Positions 1 to 9,301 are shown, numbered from the stretch's first letter. The stretch: 64,000 bases of DNA from Devosia psychrophila (GCF_000971275.1 NZ_LAPV01000084.1:1-64000); one strand, 5' to 3'. Program-made: numbers and translations. Notes: generated by a model not told the origin, from the sequence alone.

Positions 1-3
1 GGT

Positions 4-59
4 GGGAGGGAGGCGATGAACACTGGCGTTTCAGCTAGCGCCTCCCTCCCCTGAATGGG
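4..59. repeat. 56-nt intergenic repeat, copy 1
   Basis: This GC-rich segment with terminal GGGAGGGAGGCG / CGCCTCCCTCCC arms lies downstream of sodB. Its reverse complement matches 3128-3183 at 53 of 56 positions by eye. The two copies are inverted relative to each other and bracket the sodB-oligopeptidase block. The flank to about position 90 also resembles the outer arms of the second copy. It looks like a palindromic intergenic element with no coding content. Confidence 0.8.
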
Positions 60-141
60 GAGGGATTGAGGGTGGGGTGATGGGAGCCACTATACCAGAA
101 ATCGACCTGGGGAAGGTTGGGTGGGGGTAACCCCTAGAAAA

Positions 142-750
142 CTAAGCCTTGGCTTCTTCGAACAGCAGTTCGACGTGTTCCCAGTTCACCAGGCTGTCGA
201 ACCAGGCTTCGAGGTACTTCGGACGGGCATTGCGGTAGTCGATGTAATAGGAGTGCTCCCACACGTCGACACCCAGGATCGGCTTGCCACCATGGACCAG
301 CGGCGACTCGCCGTTCGGCGTCTTGGTGATTTCGAGCTTGCCGTTCTTGAGCGAAATCCAGGCCCAGCCGGAGCCGAACTGCGTGGTGCCGGCTGCAATG
401 AAATCGGCGCGGAGCTTGTCGAAGCCGCCGAGATCAGAATCGACAGCTGCCTGCAGCTTCGCGGGCAGGTTCTTGCCGCCGCCGTTTGGCTTCATCCAGT
501 TCCAGAAGTGAATATGGTTGTAATGCTGGCCGGCATTGTTGAACAGGCCGGCATTCTTGCCGTAGCTTTCCTTGACGATGTCTTCGAGCGGCAGGATTTC
601 GAGACCCGAACCTTCGAGCAGCTTTTCGCCATTGGTCACATAGGCCTGGTGATGCTTGTCATGGTGAAACTCCAGCGTTTCAGCCGACATGTAGGGGCCG
701 AGCGCATCATAGGCATAGGGCAGGGGCGGCAGAGTGAACTTGGTCGACAT
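142..750 (-). CDS. sodB: Superoxide dismutase, Fe/Mn family
   Basis: A 202-residue protein that converts superoxide to oxygen and hydrogen peroxide, probably in the cytoplasm because no signal peptide is visible. The N-terminal helical hairpin carries the EFHHDKHHQAYV motif (first metal-ligand His near residue 29), followed by NHIHFWNWM with the second ligand His. The C-terminal domain shows GSGWAWI and the DVWEHSYYIDY motif, which supplies the Asp and His ligands. Length is usual for the family. The ATG at 750 is preceded by GGAGG, a good ribosome site. Iron or manganese use cannot be decided from the sequence. The upstream oligopeptidase is on the same strand, with a 9-bp inverted repeat in the 119-nt gap. 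Confidence 0.97.
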   Translation of the reverse strand: MSTKFTLPPLPYAYDALGPYMSAETLEFHHDKHHQAYVTNGEKLLEGSGLEILPLEDIVKESYGKNAGLFNNAGQHYNHIHFWNWMKPNGGGKNLPAKLQAAVDSDLGGFDKLRADFIAAGTTQFGSGWAWISLKNGKLEITKTPNGESPLVHGGKPILGVDVWEHSYYIDYRNARPKYLEAWFDSLVNWEHVELLFEEAKA

Positions 751-794
751 TTAGGCCTCCATTTGTGGATTAGACGCTGAGGTGATCGAGCCGC

Positions 795-824
795 TTTGGA
801 AAATCCGTCCACGGGTTTTCCAAA
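795..824. promoter_or_regulatory. 9-bp inverted repeat upstream of sodB
   Basis: TTTGGAAAA (795-803) and TTTTCCAAA (816-824) form a perfect 9-bp inverted repeat around a 12-nt loop. It lies 45 to 75 nt before the sodB start codon and just downstream of an AT-rich stretch (about 837-850) that could be the sodB promoter. It could be an operator or leader hairpin for sodB, or a terminator for the upstream oligopeptidase gene. No long T-tract follows on the minus strand. Confidence 0.5.
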
Positions 825-869
825 CTGGCCCTTGGTAAAATATATAAGACGATTGTGACGGCACAGCAA

Positions 870-2966
870 TCATTTGCCGGGGAACGATCCTTCCAAACCG
901 ACGGCATTTAACGCAAAGGCGTAGCACATGGCGGTTTCCTTGAGGCGATCGAAGCGCCCTGAAGCTCCGCCATGGCCGGCGCCCATATTGGTCTTGAGAT
1001 ATAAGGGCGCCGAGCCGCTCTTGGTTGCGCGCAGCTTGGCGACCCATTTGGCGGGTTCCCAGTAGGTGACGCGCGGATCGGTCAGGCCAGCAAGCGCGAA
1101 AATCGGCGGATAATCTTGTGCCGCGACCTGCTCATAGGGTGCGTAGGCGGCGATGCGGGCATAATCCCCGGCCGAAGCCAGCGGATTGCCCCACTCGGGC
1201 CATTCGGGCGGAGTGAGCGGCAGCGTCTCATCGAGCATGGTGTTGAGCACATCGACAAACGGCACCTGGGCGAGAATGCCGCCCCACAGGTCGGGGCGCA
1301 GGTTGGCGATGGCGCCCATCAGCATGCCGCCGGCCGAGCCGCCCTGGGCGACGATGCGGCCCTTGGCGGTGTAGCCGTCGCTGATCAGCATTTCGGCCGA
1401 AGCGATGAAATCGGTGAAGGTGTTGGTCTTGTGCTCGCGACGGCCGCCGACATACCAGCGATAGCCCTTTTCCATGCCGCCACGAATGTGGGCTGTGGCA
1501 TGCACAAAGCCGCGATCGACCAGCGACAGCGCCGAGATTGAGAAGGCGGCCGGCATCGACATGCCATAGGCGCCGTAGCCATACAGAAGCGCCGGGGCGG
1601 AGCCGTCGAGCTTGGTGCCCTTGCGATAAAGCACCGTCACGGGGACCTGCTCACCGTCGGGGGCAGTGGCAAACAGGCGGCGGGTTTCGTAATGGTCCGG
1701 ATTGTGGCCAGACGGCACTTCCTGCTCTTTAAGCAGGGTGCGAGTGCCGGTTTCGAGGTCCATGTCATAGGTGCGTGACGGCGTTGTCGGCGACGAATAT
1801 GTCAGGCGGAACACCGAGGTATCGAACTCGTAGCCGACGGACATGCCGAGCGAATAGGCTTCCTCGTCGAATTCAACGGTCTCTTCCTTGTCGGTGCGCA
1901 GGTCTCGCACCACGATGCGCGGCAGGCCCTCGAAGCGCTCGAGGCGCAGCAGGTGGTTCTTGATCACCACGGTGTCGAGGATCAGCACGCCTTGCTGGTG
2001 TGGGATCAGGTCGCTCCAGTTCTCGGCGCCCATACTGTCGACGGGCGCGATCGCGACCTTGAAGTCCTCGGCGCCGTTGGCATTGGTGCGGATATAGAGC
2101 AGGCCGTCGCGCTCCTCGATGTCGTATTCGCGGTCGGTCAGGCGCGGGGAAACCACGCGTGGTTCGCCGCCAAGTTCTGCATCGATCAGCCAGCATTCCG
2201 AGGTCTGGTGGTCATGCGCGTCGATGACGATGAACTTGTCGGAGAGGGTGCGGCCGACGCCGACAAAAAAGCCGGGGTCTTTTTCCTCGAAGATGATCGG
2301 GTCATTGGCCTGATCGGTGCCGATAGTGTGCAGCTTGACCCGGTAAGGGCGGTGGTTGTCGTCATATTCGGTGTAGTAGATGGCGCTGGAATCATTGGTC
2401 CAGACGTAGGAGCCGGCGGTTTCGACAATGACCTCGCCGCTGTCCATGCCGGTATCGAGGTTGCGGATCACGATATCATAATATTCCGAGCCGGCGCGGT
2501 CGGCGGCCCAGGCGAGGTAGCGGTGGGAGCGATCATGCTCGGCCCCGGCAAAGCCGAAATACGCGTCGCCGGCTTCGACATTGCAATCGAGCAGGATGCT
2601 CTCGGGGCCGCCATCGCGGGCGGTGCGGACGATAAGGGGATACTGCTTGCCCTCCAGCATCCGCGAATTATAGGCGAAGGGGCCGTCCGGCGAGGCCATG
2701 CCGCTGTCGTCCTCTTTGATGCGGCCGCGGATTTCCTTGTAGATCGTGTCCTGCAGCGCCTCGGTCGGCTTGCCGAACTCGGCCTCGAAATAGCTGTTCT
2801 CGGCATCGAGATAGGAGCGGATTTCCGGGTCCAGCGTCTCGGGCCTCTGCATCACCTCCTGCCAGTTATCCGCACGCAGCCAATGGTATGGGTCATCCCG
2901 CTGGATGTTATGGAACGTGGCGGAATGCGGCTTGCGGGCAGCAACAGGAGGCGTGGTCTTGGTCAT
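870..2966 (-). CDS. ptrB: Oligopeptidase B-like S9 family serine peptidase
   Basis: About 698 residues, the normal size for S9A oligopeptidase B, a cytosolic enzyme that cleaves short peptides, typically after basic residues. An N-terminal beta-propeller (to about residue 400) precedes an alpha/beta hydrolase domain. The nucleophile motif GGSAGG lies near residue 542, a probable acid Asp in GLTDPRV near 629 and a probable catalytic His in MGAGHGG near 667. The open frame extends to a GTG at 2993, but neither start has a strong ribosome site. The ATG at 2966, giving MTKTTPPV, is preferred. It is upstream of sodB on the same strand with a 119-nt gap. Confidence 0.93.
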   Translation of the reverse strand: MTKTTPPVAARKPHSATFHNIQRDDPYHWLRADNWQEVMQRPETLDPEIRSYLDAENSYFEAEFGKPTEALQDTIYKEIRGRIKEDDSGMASPDGPFAYNSRMLEGKQYPLIVRTARDGGPESILLDCNVEAGDAYFGFAGAEHDRSHRYLAWAADRAGSEYYDIVIRNLDTGMDSGEVIVETAGSYVWTNDSSAIYYTEYDDNHRPYRVKLHTIGTDQANDPIIFEEKDPGFFVGVGRTLSDKFIVIDAHDHQTSECWLIDAELGGEPRVVSPRLTDREYDIEERDGLLYIRTNANGAEDFKVAIAPVDSMGAENWSDLIPHQQGVLILDTVVIKNHLLRLERFEGLPRIVVRDLRTDKEETVEFDEEAYSLGMSVGYEFDTSVFRLTYSSPTTPSRTYDMDLETGTRTLLKEQEVPSGHNPDHYETRRLFATAPDGEQVPVTVLYRKGTKLDGSAPALLYGYGAYGMSMPAAFSISALSLVDRGFVHATAHIRGGMEKGYRWYVGGRREHKTNTFTDFIASAEMLISDGYTAKGRIVAQGGSAGGMLMGAIANLRPDLWGGILAQVPFVDVLNTMLDETLPLTPPEWPEWGNPLASAGDYARIAAYAPYEQVAAQDYPPIFALAGLTDPRVTYWEPAKWVAKLRATKSGSAPLYLKTNMGAGHGGASGRFDRLKETAMCYAFALNAVGLEGSFPGK

Positions 2967-3127
2967 GGGTGGATCCAGAAAGGCGGGGTCCACTCACATA
3001 GGGCCGCGCCGGGACTTAGGGAAGGGGTGCAAGAAACTGCGCCTTTGTGGCCCCATCACCCCACCCTCATTCCTTCTCGCCTCAAATCGCTCCACTGGAG
3101 CGATTTGCCCTTCGGGATGGTTCGAAG

Positions 3128-3183
3128 CCCATTCAGGGGAGGGAGGCGCCAGCTCAAAGGCCAGTGTTCATCGCCTCCCTCCC
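3128..3183. repeat. 56-nt intergenic repeat, copy 2, in the 3000-3361 gap
   Basis: This core matches the reverse complement of 4-59 with three mismatches. It sits inside a longer imperfect palindrome, roughly 3056-3216, whose outer arms read CACCCCACCCTCATTCC and GGAATGAGGGTGGGGG. The 3000-3361 gap separates the divergent oligopeptidase and mrp genes, so their promoters should lie here. No gene is visible in it. Confidence 0.8.
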
Positions 3184-3361
3184 CCTTGTGGGGACGGAAT
3201 GAGGGTGGGGGTGGTTTGGGCGAGAACTATCATTCTTGTTTTCCCCCATACCTCGCGCGTGTCACCCCGTTTTGGCTTGTCCGCCGCACCTCATTGTTTA
3301 AGGTCTTGCCAACCCGGCCAGAAGAGTCGGTGCGGCGGGAGTATCGGTCTTGGAGCTCGGC

Positions 3362-5701
3362 ATGGACGCAAGCATTGCGCTGGTGGCTATTTGGCCATTT
3401 GCGGCCGCGTTGCTGGCGCCGTGGGTCCATCGCTTCGCCAAGCCCTTTGGCGGATGGGTGCTGGCGCTGGTGCCGGGCGGGATATTTCTGTTTCTATTGA
3501 CGCTGATCGACCCGGTGCTGGCGACTGGATCGGTTTCGGCCCGCATCGCCTGGGTCCCCGCCTATGATCTCGACCTGTCGTTTTTCGTCGACGGGCTGAG
3601 CCTGATCTTCGCACTGACTATCTCCGGCATTGGCACACTGGTCGTGCTGTATGCCGGCGCCTATTTGAAGGGCCATCCACATCTCGGGCGGTTTTTCGGC
3701 TTCCTGCTGGCTTTCATGGGCGCCATGCTGGGGCTGGTGCTTGCCGATAACATGCTGGCGCTGTTCATGTTCTGGGAGCTGACCTCGGTCACCTCATTCC
3801 TGCTGATCGGCTTCGATCATACCCGGATGGCAGCGCGGCGTGGCGCCATCCAGGCGCTGGTCATCACCAATATCGGCGGCATGGCCCTGCTGGTGGGCGT
3901 GCTGCTGGTGCATCAGATGACCGGCGTTTGGGACCTGAGCGCTTCGGGGGACGAGGTGCGAGGCACGGCCTTATATGGCTCGGTGCTCGGGTGCTTCCTG
4001 CTTGCGGCTTTCACCAAATCGGCGCAGGTGCCGTTTCATTTCTGGCTGCCCAATGCCATGGAGGCGCCAACCCCGGTTTCGGCATTTCTTCACTCGGCGA
4101 CCATGGTGCAGGCCGGCGTTTACCTGCTGGCGCGGACCATGCCGTGGCTGGGCGGCACCGCAGCCTGGACCTGGATATTGGTGTGTTTCGGCGGCGCGAC
4201 GCTGATCTGGGGCGCGTTGGGTGCGCTGCGCCAGACCGATCTCAAGCAGATGCTGGCGCAAACCACCATCGCCTCGCTAGGACTATCGGTATTGCTGCTG
4301 GGCCTGGGCTCGACTTATGCGGTATCCGCAGTAGTGATCTATTTTGTCGCCCACGCGCTGTACAAGGCTGCGCTGTTCATGGTGGTCGGGGCCGTCGACC
4401 ACGAAGCAGGCACGCGCGACGTCACCGTGCTGAGTGGGCTGGCCGACCGGATGCCGGTGACCTTTATCGGCGCCGCGCTGGCAAGCCTGGCGATGATCGG
4501 GCTGCCGCTTACTCTCGGCTATTACGCCAAGGAAGAGATGTATCTCGGGCTGCTGGCGTGGCGCTGGGACGATATCGTCGTCCTCGCGGTGCTGGTGGCT
4601 GGCAACGCCACGCTGGCGGGTGTGGCCATGCTCGTCATGGTGAAGCCGTTCCTCGGGCCAACGCTCCCGACGCCAAAAGCCCTGCACGAAGCGCCCATCG
4701 CCATGCTGGCGGGACCGATCATTCTGGGCGCGGCGGGTATCGTTGCCGCCGTGATGCCGGATTGGCTGGGGCAGACTGTGCTGCAGCCGGGCGCTTCTGC
4801 TATCCTCGCAACACCGGTCGAAAGCCACCTGTCGTTGACGATCAATCCGGCCAATCCGCTGATCTGGCTGTCGGTGCTGACCTGGGTGCTCGGCCTACTG
4901 GTTTATCGCAAGATGGCGACGCTGCGCACGCTGCTGCGGCGGCTTGAAACCGGGCTAGGCTGGACGGCGGACACGGTGTTCGATGCACTGATGTTCGGGC
5001 TGATCGGCTTTTCGGCCGCGGTGACACGGTTCTTGCACCATGGAAAGCTCGAGATTTATCTGGTCACGGTGTTTGCCGCACTGGCGCTGGCGCTGATCGT
5101 GCCGATGGCTCTGCTCGGTGGTTATGCGGTGCTGCTGCCGACAAGCGATCTGGGCAACTGGTCGGCCAAGCTCGCCTGGCCGCAACTGACGATTTATGAG
5201 TGGGGCGTGGTCGCGCTGGCGCTGGTCGGCCTCGTCGCGGTTGTGCTGGCGCCGAGCCGGCTGATCGCCATCGTCGCCCTGGGCATCCAGGGCGCGGCGG
5301 TGGCGCTGATCTTCCTGCTGTTCGGGGCGCCGGACCTAGCCTTTACCCAGTTCATGGTTGAGGTGCTGTCGGTGGTGATCCTGGCGCTGGTGATGACGCG
5401 GCTGCGGCTCGACGAGCGCGATCATCGCGAGTTGGAAGACCTGGCCCGCGACGGCATGCTGGCGCTGGTCTGCGGCGTGGGCGTCAGCCTGTTGCTGATG
5501 GTGGTGCTGAGTGGCGATCTTGACACGCGCCTGTCCGAACTGTTCATCGCCACCAGCGTGCCGATCGCTCATGGCGCCAATATCGTCAACGTTATCCTGG
5601 TTGATTATCGTGGCTTTGATACGCTGGGCGAAATTTCGGTGGTGATGGGTGCCGGCATGGCAATCACGGCGCTGCTGCGCCGACGAAAGGCTGTGGCATG
5701 A
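3362..5701 (+). CDS. mrpA: Mrp-type Na+/H+ antiporter subunit A
   Basis: A very hydrophobic 779-residue NuoL-like membrane protein, the largest subunit of the Mrp (Mnh/Pha) antiporter that exports sodium in exchange for protons. The proton-antiporter domain covers roughly residues 50-420; a shorter C-terminal MrpB-like part follows (about 560-780). The family motif around the essential Glu appears in MLALFMFWELTSVTSFLL. Unlike the rhizobial PhaAB fusion, subunit B is a separate gene here. An in-frame TTG lies at 3350, but GGAG at 3352-3355 is well spaced for the ATG at 3362, which is preferred. It is the first gene of a seven-gene operon, and its stop overlaps the mrpB start (ATGA). Confidence 0.95.
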   Translation: MDASIALVAIWPFAAALLAPWVHRFAKPFGGWVLALVPGGIFLFLLTLIDPVLATGSVSARIAWVPAYDLDLSFFVDGLSLIFALTISGIGTLVVLYAGAYLKGHPHLGRFFGFLLAFMGAMLGLVLADNMLALFMFWELTSVTSFLLIGFDHTRMAARRGAIQALVITNIGGMALLVGVLLVHQMTGVWDLSASGDEVRGTALYGSVLGCFLLAAFTKSAQVPFHFWLPNAMEAPTPVSAFLHSATMVQAGVYLLARTMPWLGGTAAWTWILVCFGGATLIWGALGALRQTDLKQMLAQTTIASLGLSVLLLGLGSTYAVSAVVIYFVAHALYKAALFMVVGAVDHEAGTRDVTVLSGLADRMPVTFIGAALASLAMIGLPLTLGYYAKEEMYLGLLAWRWDDIVVLAVLVAGNATLAGVAMLVMVKPFLGPTLPTPKALHEAPIAMLAGPIILGAAGIVAAVMPDWLGQTVLQPGASAILATPVESHLSLTINPANPLIWLSVLTWVLGLLVYRKMATLRTLLRRLETGLGWTADTVFDALMFGLIGFSAAVTRFLHHGKLEIYLVTVFAALALALIVPMALLGGYAVLLPTSDLGNWSAKLAWPQLTIYEWGVVALALVGLVAVVLAPSRLIAIVALGIQGAAVALIFLLFGAPDLAFTQFMVEVLSVVILALVMTRLRLDERDHRELEDLARDGMLALVCGVGVSLLLMVVLSGDLDTRLSELFIATSVPIAHGANIVNVILVDYRGFDTLGEISVVMGAGMAITALLRRRKAVA

Positions 5702-6123
5702 ACACCATCATTTTCCGCACCATGGCGCCGCTGATTGTCGCCATCATGCTGGTTTTCGCCGTCTATATCTGCCTGCGCGGCCATAACGAGCCGGGCGGTG
5801 GCTTTATCGGCGGGCTGATCGCCGCATCGGCTATCGCCATCCTCGGCATGGCCAACGGCGCAGAAGCGACCCGGCGCGCATTGCGTTTTGATCCGCTGTC
5901 CATCGCTGGCTTTGGCGTGTTCATCGCCGGGCTGTCGGGGCTGGCCTCATTGTTCACCGGCTCGCCCTTCATGACCAGTATCTGGCTGTATCTCGAACTG
6001 GGAGAGACCGTGGTGCCGCTCTCGACGCCGATGGTGTTCGATATCGGGGTGTTCCTCGTGGTGTTCGGTACCATCTCGGCGATTTCGCTTGGCCTCGAAG
6101 CCGATGGTGGGGAGGCAAGCTGA
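5698..6123 (+). CDS. mrpB: Mrp-type Na+/H+ antiporter subunit B
   Basis: A 141-residue membrane protein with about four transmembrane segments, matching MnhB/MrpB in length and in the conserved loop GHNEPGGGFIGGL near residue 30. It is part of the membrane core of the Mrp complex. Its ATG overlaps the mrpA stop as ATGA, and its TGA shares one base with the mrpC start, suggesting translational coupling. Its presence as a separate gene marks this as a seven-gene (group 1) operon. Confidence 0.95.
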   Translation: MNTIIFRTMAPLIVAIMLVFAVYICLRGHNEPGGGFIGGLIAASAIAILGMANGAEATRRALRFDPLSIAGFGVFIAGLSGLASLFTGSPFMTSIWLYLELGETVVPLSTPMVFDIGVFLVVFGTISAISLGLEADGGEAS

Positions 6124-6500
6124 TGGATTACGTGCTCGCGGCGCTGGTCGGGTGTTTTATCGCGGCGGGGATTTACCTGCTGCTGTCGCGCTCGGTCATC
6201 CGCATGCTGCTCGGGCTGGTGGTGTTCGGCAATGGCGTGAACCTGCTGATCTTCACCGCTGGCCGGTTGACTCGTGCTGCCGCCCCTATCGTTCCAGCCG
6301 GATTGAATCAGCCAGATGGCCCCGTCGCCAATCCGCTGCCGCAGGCGCTGATCCTGACCGCCATCGTCATCGGTTTTGCCGTGTTCAGCTTCCTGCTGGT
6401 GCTGGCCTTCCGGGCCTATCAAACACTCGATGCCGACAATACAGATACGATGCGCGTCGCCGAACCGGTGGATGAGCCCAATCCGCCGCTGAGCTACTAG
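6123..6500 (+). CDS. mrpC: Mrp-type Na+/H+ antiporter subunit C (NuoK-like)
   Basis: A 125-residue protein with three hydrophobic segments, homologous to NuoK of complex I and to MnhC. The segment RMLLGLVVFGNGVNLLIF near residues 28-45 is the characteristic NuoK-like helix. It starts one base inside the mrpB stop, and mrpD begins directly after its TAG with no gap. It functions in the membrane core of the antiporter. Confidence 0.95.
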   Translation: MDYVLAALVGCFIAAGIYLLLSRSVIRMLLGLVVFGNGVNLLIFTAGRLTRAAAPIVPAGLNQPDGPVANPLPQALILTAIVIGFAVFSFLLVLAFRAYQTLDADNTDTMRVAEPVDEPNPPLSY

Positions 6501-8057
6501 ATGGGGACGTTTGTGTTAACCGATGCGCTAATCCAGACCACCACGGCAGTTGCCGATTGGGTGCTGGTTTTGCCGCTTATTTTGGCCTTGCTCGGCGCAG
6601 CGGCGGCGCTGATGCTGCGTAAAACGGCTAACCTGTGCTTCTTACTGGCGATGCTGGTCGTAGTCGCCATAATTGCCTGCGAAATCACTCTGCTGCTGCG
6701 GGTTTTCGAGAGCGGCCCGCTCAGCATGACCATGGGTAAATGGCTGCCGCCGTTCGGTATTTCCTTCGTCGCTGACCTGTTCGGCGCCGGCTTTGCACTG
6801 GCCGCATCCGTCGTGACGCTGGTGGTTTTGGTCTACGCCGAAGGCGAGCGCGGTCAGGGTGTGGACGACAATTTCCACGCCATGGTTTTGCTGCTTCTGG
6901 CCGGCGTCACCGGCTCGTTCCTGACCGGCGATCTGTTCAATCTCTACGTCTGGTTCGAGGTGATGCTGATCGCTTCCTTCGGCCTGATGGTGCTGGGCGG
7001 ACGGCCCTTACAGCTTGATGGCGCTGTAAAATACGGCTTCCTCAACTTCCTGGCGACAGCATTTTTCCTGCTGGCACTGGGCCTGCTGTATGGCCTGCTC
7101 GGCACCCTCAACATGGCCGATATCCTGCGCGGGGCGCCGCTGGCAAACCCTGCGGCAATAGCGACGATTGCTGGCATATTGCTGCTGGCTTTCGGCATGA
7201 AGGCTGCAGCTTTTCCGCTTAATGCCTGGTTGCCGGCGTCCTATCATACACCACCGGCGGCTATTTCGGCTTTATTGGCCGGCTTGCTGACCAAGGTTGG
7301 AGCCTACGCGCTGTTGCGCAGCCTCGTCGTCGTGCTTCCGGCCAGCCGGGATTTGCTTGAGCCAGTGCTGGTGGCTATCGCGGCGGCAACGCTGCTGATC
7401 GCGCCGCTGGGCGCTATTGCCGAAACCAATCTGCGGCGGGCCATAGGCTTTTTGGTGATCGGTGGGATTGGGTCGGTGCTGGCGGGCGTGGCCGTGCCGT
7501 CGCTAGAGGGCGTCAGCGGGGCGGGGCTGTATGTATTCCACGCCATGCTGACCATGACCGCGCTTTATCTGGTGGCCGGGCTGATCGAGCGGGCAACCGG
7601 GGCGACCGATACGAGGCATATGGGCGGGCTCTATGCAGCAAGTGCGCCGCTGTCGATCCTGTTCCTGGTGCTGATCCTCGCCACTGCGGGCGTGCCGCCA
7701 TTCCTGGGCTTCTGGCCCAAGCTGCTACTGCTGCAGGCGAGTTTGGGGCAGGGCGGCTGGAGCGGTGGCCTGCTGGCTGGCGCGCTGCTGATCAACGCCG
7801 TGCTGACGCTGATTGCCGGCTCGCGGCTGTGGGCGCATGTGTTCTGGCGTCCTGCTCCCGGCGGGGCAACGGTGCTGCCGATGGCACGCGGCGCGGTTTG
7901 GACCGGCTTTGGCGCTACAGCGGCTCTCGCCGCGCTGATCGTCGCGGCAGGGCTTTGGCCCAATGGGCTGTTTGAAATTTTGGCCGTCGGCGCGCCTGAC
8001 ATGATCGATCCAGCGCGCTACGTCGAAGCCGTCGGACTTGCGGGAGTAGCGCCATGA
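6501..8057 (+). CDS. mrpD: Mrp-type Na+/H+ antiporter subunit D (NuoN/M-like)
   Basis: A 518-residue polytopic protein of the proton-conducting antiporter family (NuoL/M/N-like). The motif FNLYVWFEVMLIASFGLMVL near residues 147-166 carries the conserved membrane Glu, and a conserved Lys lies in FGMKAAAFPLNAWLP. Together with MrpA it is thought to form the ion path. The ATG directly follows the mrpC stop, and the 3' end overlaps mrpE as ATGA. Confidence 0.95.
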   Translation: MGTFVLTDALIQTTTAVADWVLVLPLILALLGAAAALMLRKTANLCFLLAMLVVVAIIACEITLLLRVFESGPLSMTMGKWLPPFGISFVADLFGAGFALAASVVTLVVLVYAEGERGQGVDDNFHAMVLLLLAGVTGSFLTGDLFNLYVWFEVMLIASFGLMVLGGRPLQLDGAVKYGFLNFLATAFFLLALGLLYGLLGTLNMADILRGAPLANPAAIATIAGILLLAFGMKAAAFPLNAWLPASYHTPPAAISALLAGLLTKVGAYALLRSLVVVLPASRDLLEPVLVAIAAATLLIAPLGAIAETNLRRAIGFLVIGGIGSVLAGVAVPSLEGVSGAGLYVFHAMLTMTALYLVAGLIERATGATDTRHMGGLYAASAPLSILFLVLILATAGVPPFLGFWPKLLLLQASLGQGGWSGGLLAGALLINAVLTLIAGSRLWAHVFWRPAPGGATVLPMARGAVWTGFGATAALAALIVAAGLWPNGLFEILAVGAPDMIDPARYVEAVGLAGVAP

Positions 8058-8533
8058 CCGTGGCTGTGATTGTGCTCATGCTGGCGCTGCTTTGGGCAGC
8101 CATCACCGGCAATTTTTCGGGGCTCAACCTGCTGCTGGGCGCGACTATCGGCGCGCTGGCAGTATCACTGCTGCGGACGGCCTTTGCCCCGCCCCGGGCC
8201 TTGCGCAAGATCCGGCAGTTCCTGTCGCTGACGCTGCTGTTTTTCTATGAACTGGCGGTCAGTGCTGTCCGCGTGGCGATCGTAGTACTGACGCCGAATC
8301 TGAGATCGGCTTTGCGCCCGAAGGTGGTAGCCTTTCCGCTCAGCGTAAAGTCGGATGCGGAGATCACGCTACTGGCCAATCTCATCACGCTGACGCCCGG
8401 CACGCTCAGCATTGATGTCAGCGCCGACCGGTCGATACTCTATGTCCATGTATTGAACGCGCAGTCGCCGGAAGCGGTGATTGCTGAGATCGCGGGTGGC
8501 TTCGAGGCCAAGGTGCGGGAGCTTTATGCATGA
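8054..8533 (+). CDS. mrpE: Mrp-type Na+/H+ antiporter subunit E
   Basis: A 159-residue protein with two or three N-terminal membrane segments and a soluble C-terminal part, the MnhE/PhaE family layout. The family-typical stretch ANLITLTPGTLSIDV is near residues 111-125. It overlaps mrpD and mrpF by ATGA junctions, so the whole set is probably translated from one mRNA. Confidence 0.95.
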   Translation: MTVAVIVLMLALLWAAITGNFSGLNLLLGATIGALAVSLLRTAFAPPRALRKIRQFLSLTLLFFYELAVSAVRVAIVVLTPNLRSALRPKVVAFPLSVKSDAEITLLANLITLTPGTLSIDVSADRSILYVHVLNAQSPEAVIAEIAGGFEAKVRELYA

Positions 8534-8823
8534 CGCCGGCTGACGCGCTTTCTCTCGCGACTTTCATCGCTCTGATCATGCTTGCTCTGGCGCTGCTGCT
8601 ATCAACGGTGCGGATCATCATCGGGCCTACGTTGGCCGACCGGGTGCTGGCGCTGGACCTGATGACGGTGGTGGCCATGGGTTTTGTCGGTACGGCGGCG
8701 ATTCGCACCGGGCTGATGCTGTATCTCGACATTGCCATCGCACTGGCGCTGCTCGGTTTTGTAGCGACCATCGCTCTGGCGCGCTACATCTTGTCGCGGG
8801 TTACGTCGGAGGGGCCGCAATGA
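8530..8823 (+). CDS. mrpF: Mrp-type Na+/H+ antiporter subunit F
   Basis: A 97-residue membrane protein with three transmembrane helices, matching MnhF/PhaF in size. The conserved GPTLADRVLALDLM motif follows the first helix near residue 36. It overlaps mrpE and mrpG by ATGA junctions. MrpF is a small structural subunit of the antiporter membrane arm. Confidence 0.95.
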   Translation: MTPADALSLATFIALIMLALALLLSTVRIIIGPTLADRVLALDLMTVVAMGFVGTAAIRTGLMLYLDIAIALALLGFVATIALARYILSRVTSEGPQ

Positions 8824-9176
8824 CGATCTCCGACATTGCAGTTTATGCCGGGTGCGTAATCCTGGTTTTTGGCGCAGCATTCAGCCTGATTGCGAGCATC
8901 GGAGTGTTGCGACTGCCCGACCTCCTTACGCGCATGCATGCAGCCTCCAAGGCGGGTGCAGTCGGCGGAGGGCTGGTTTTGCTGGCAGTTGCGCTGCTGT
9001 GCTTTGACGCAGGCATAGCCCTGCGCGCAATTATCGGCATTGTATTCTTACTGCTCACCACGCCAGTTGCGGCTCATCTGCTAGCAAGAGCCAATTATCA
9101 CGTCACTGATCAAACACCTGTGAACAAGGCAGTTGCGCAACTAAATTCAAAAAGAAGCCCAGATTCACAGAAATGA
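8820..9176 (+). CDS. mrpG: Mrp-type Na+/H+ antiporter subunit G
   Basis: A 118-residue protein with three membrane helices, the last gene of the mrp operon. The MnhG/PhaG signature GVLRLPDLLTRMHAASKAG is clear near residues 28-46. The polar C-terminal tail after residue 95 is family-typical. No obvious terminator follows, and mucR begins 125 nt downstream. Confidence 0.95.
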   Translation: MTISDIAVYAGCVILVFGAAFSLIASIGVLRLPDLLTRMHAASKAGAVGGGLVLLAVALLCFDAGIALRAIIGIVFLLLTTPVAAHLLARANYHVTDQTPVNKAVAQLNSKRSPDSQK

Positions 9177-9301
9177 ACTGAGACTTCGTAGCATGTTAAT
9201 CGGGCATACTGGGTTGCGAAGCACAATGAACAGTCTTAGAGATGAAAGATGGTCGTGGCCGCCACCGTGACGACCCAAGAAAAATAATGAAAGGTTGAAT
9301 T

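Noticed and set aside
1953-3500. Long plus-strand open frame of 515 codons
   Set aside because: It lies antisense to the oligopeptidase, which has all family motifs; its sequence is the usual Val/Gly/Asp-rich shadow of a GC-rich gene.
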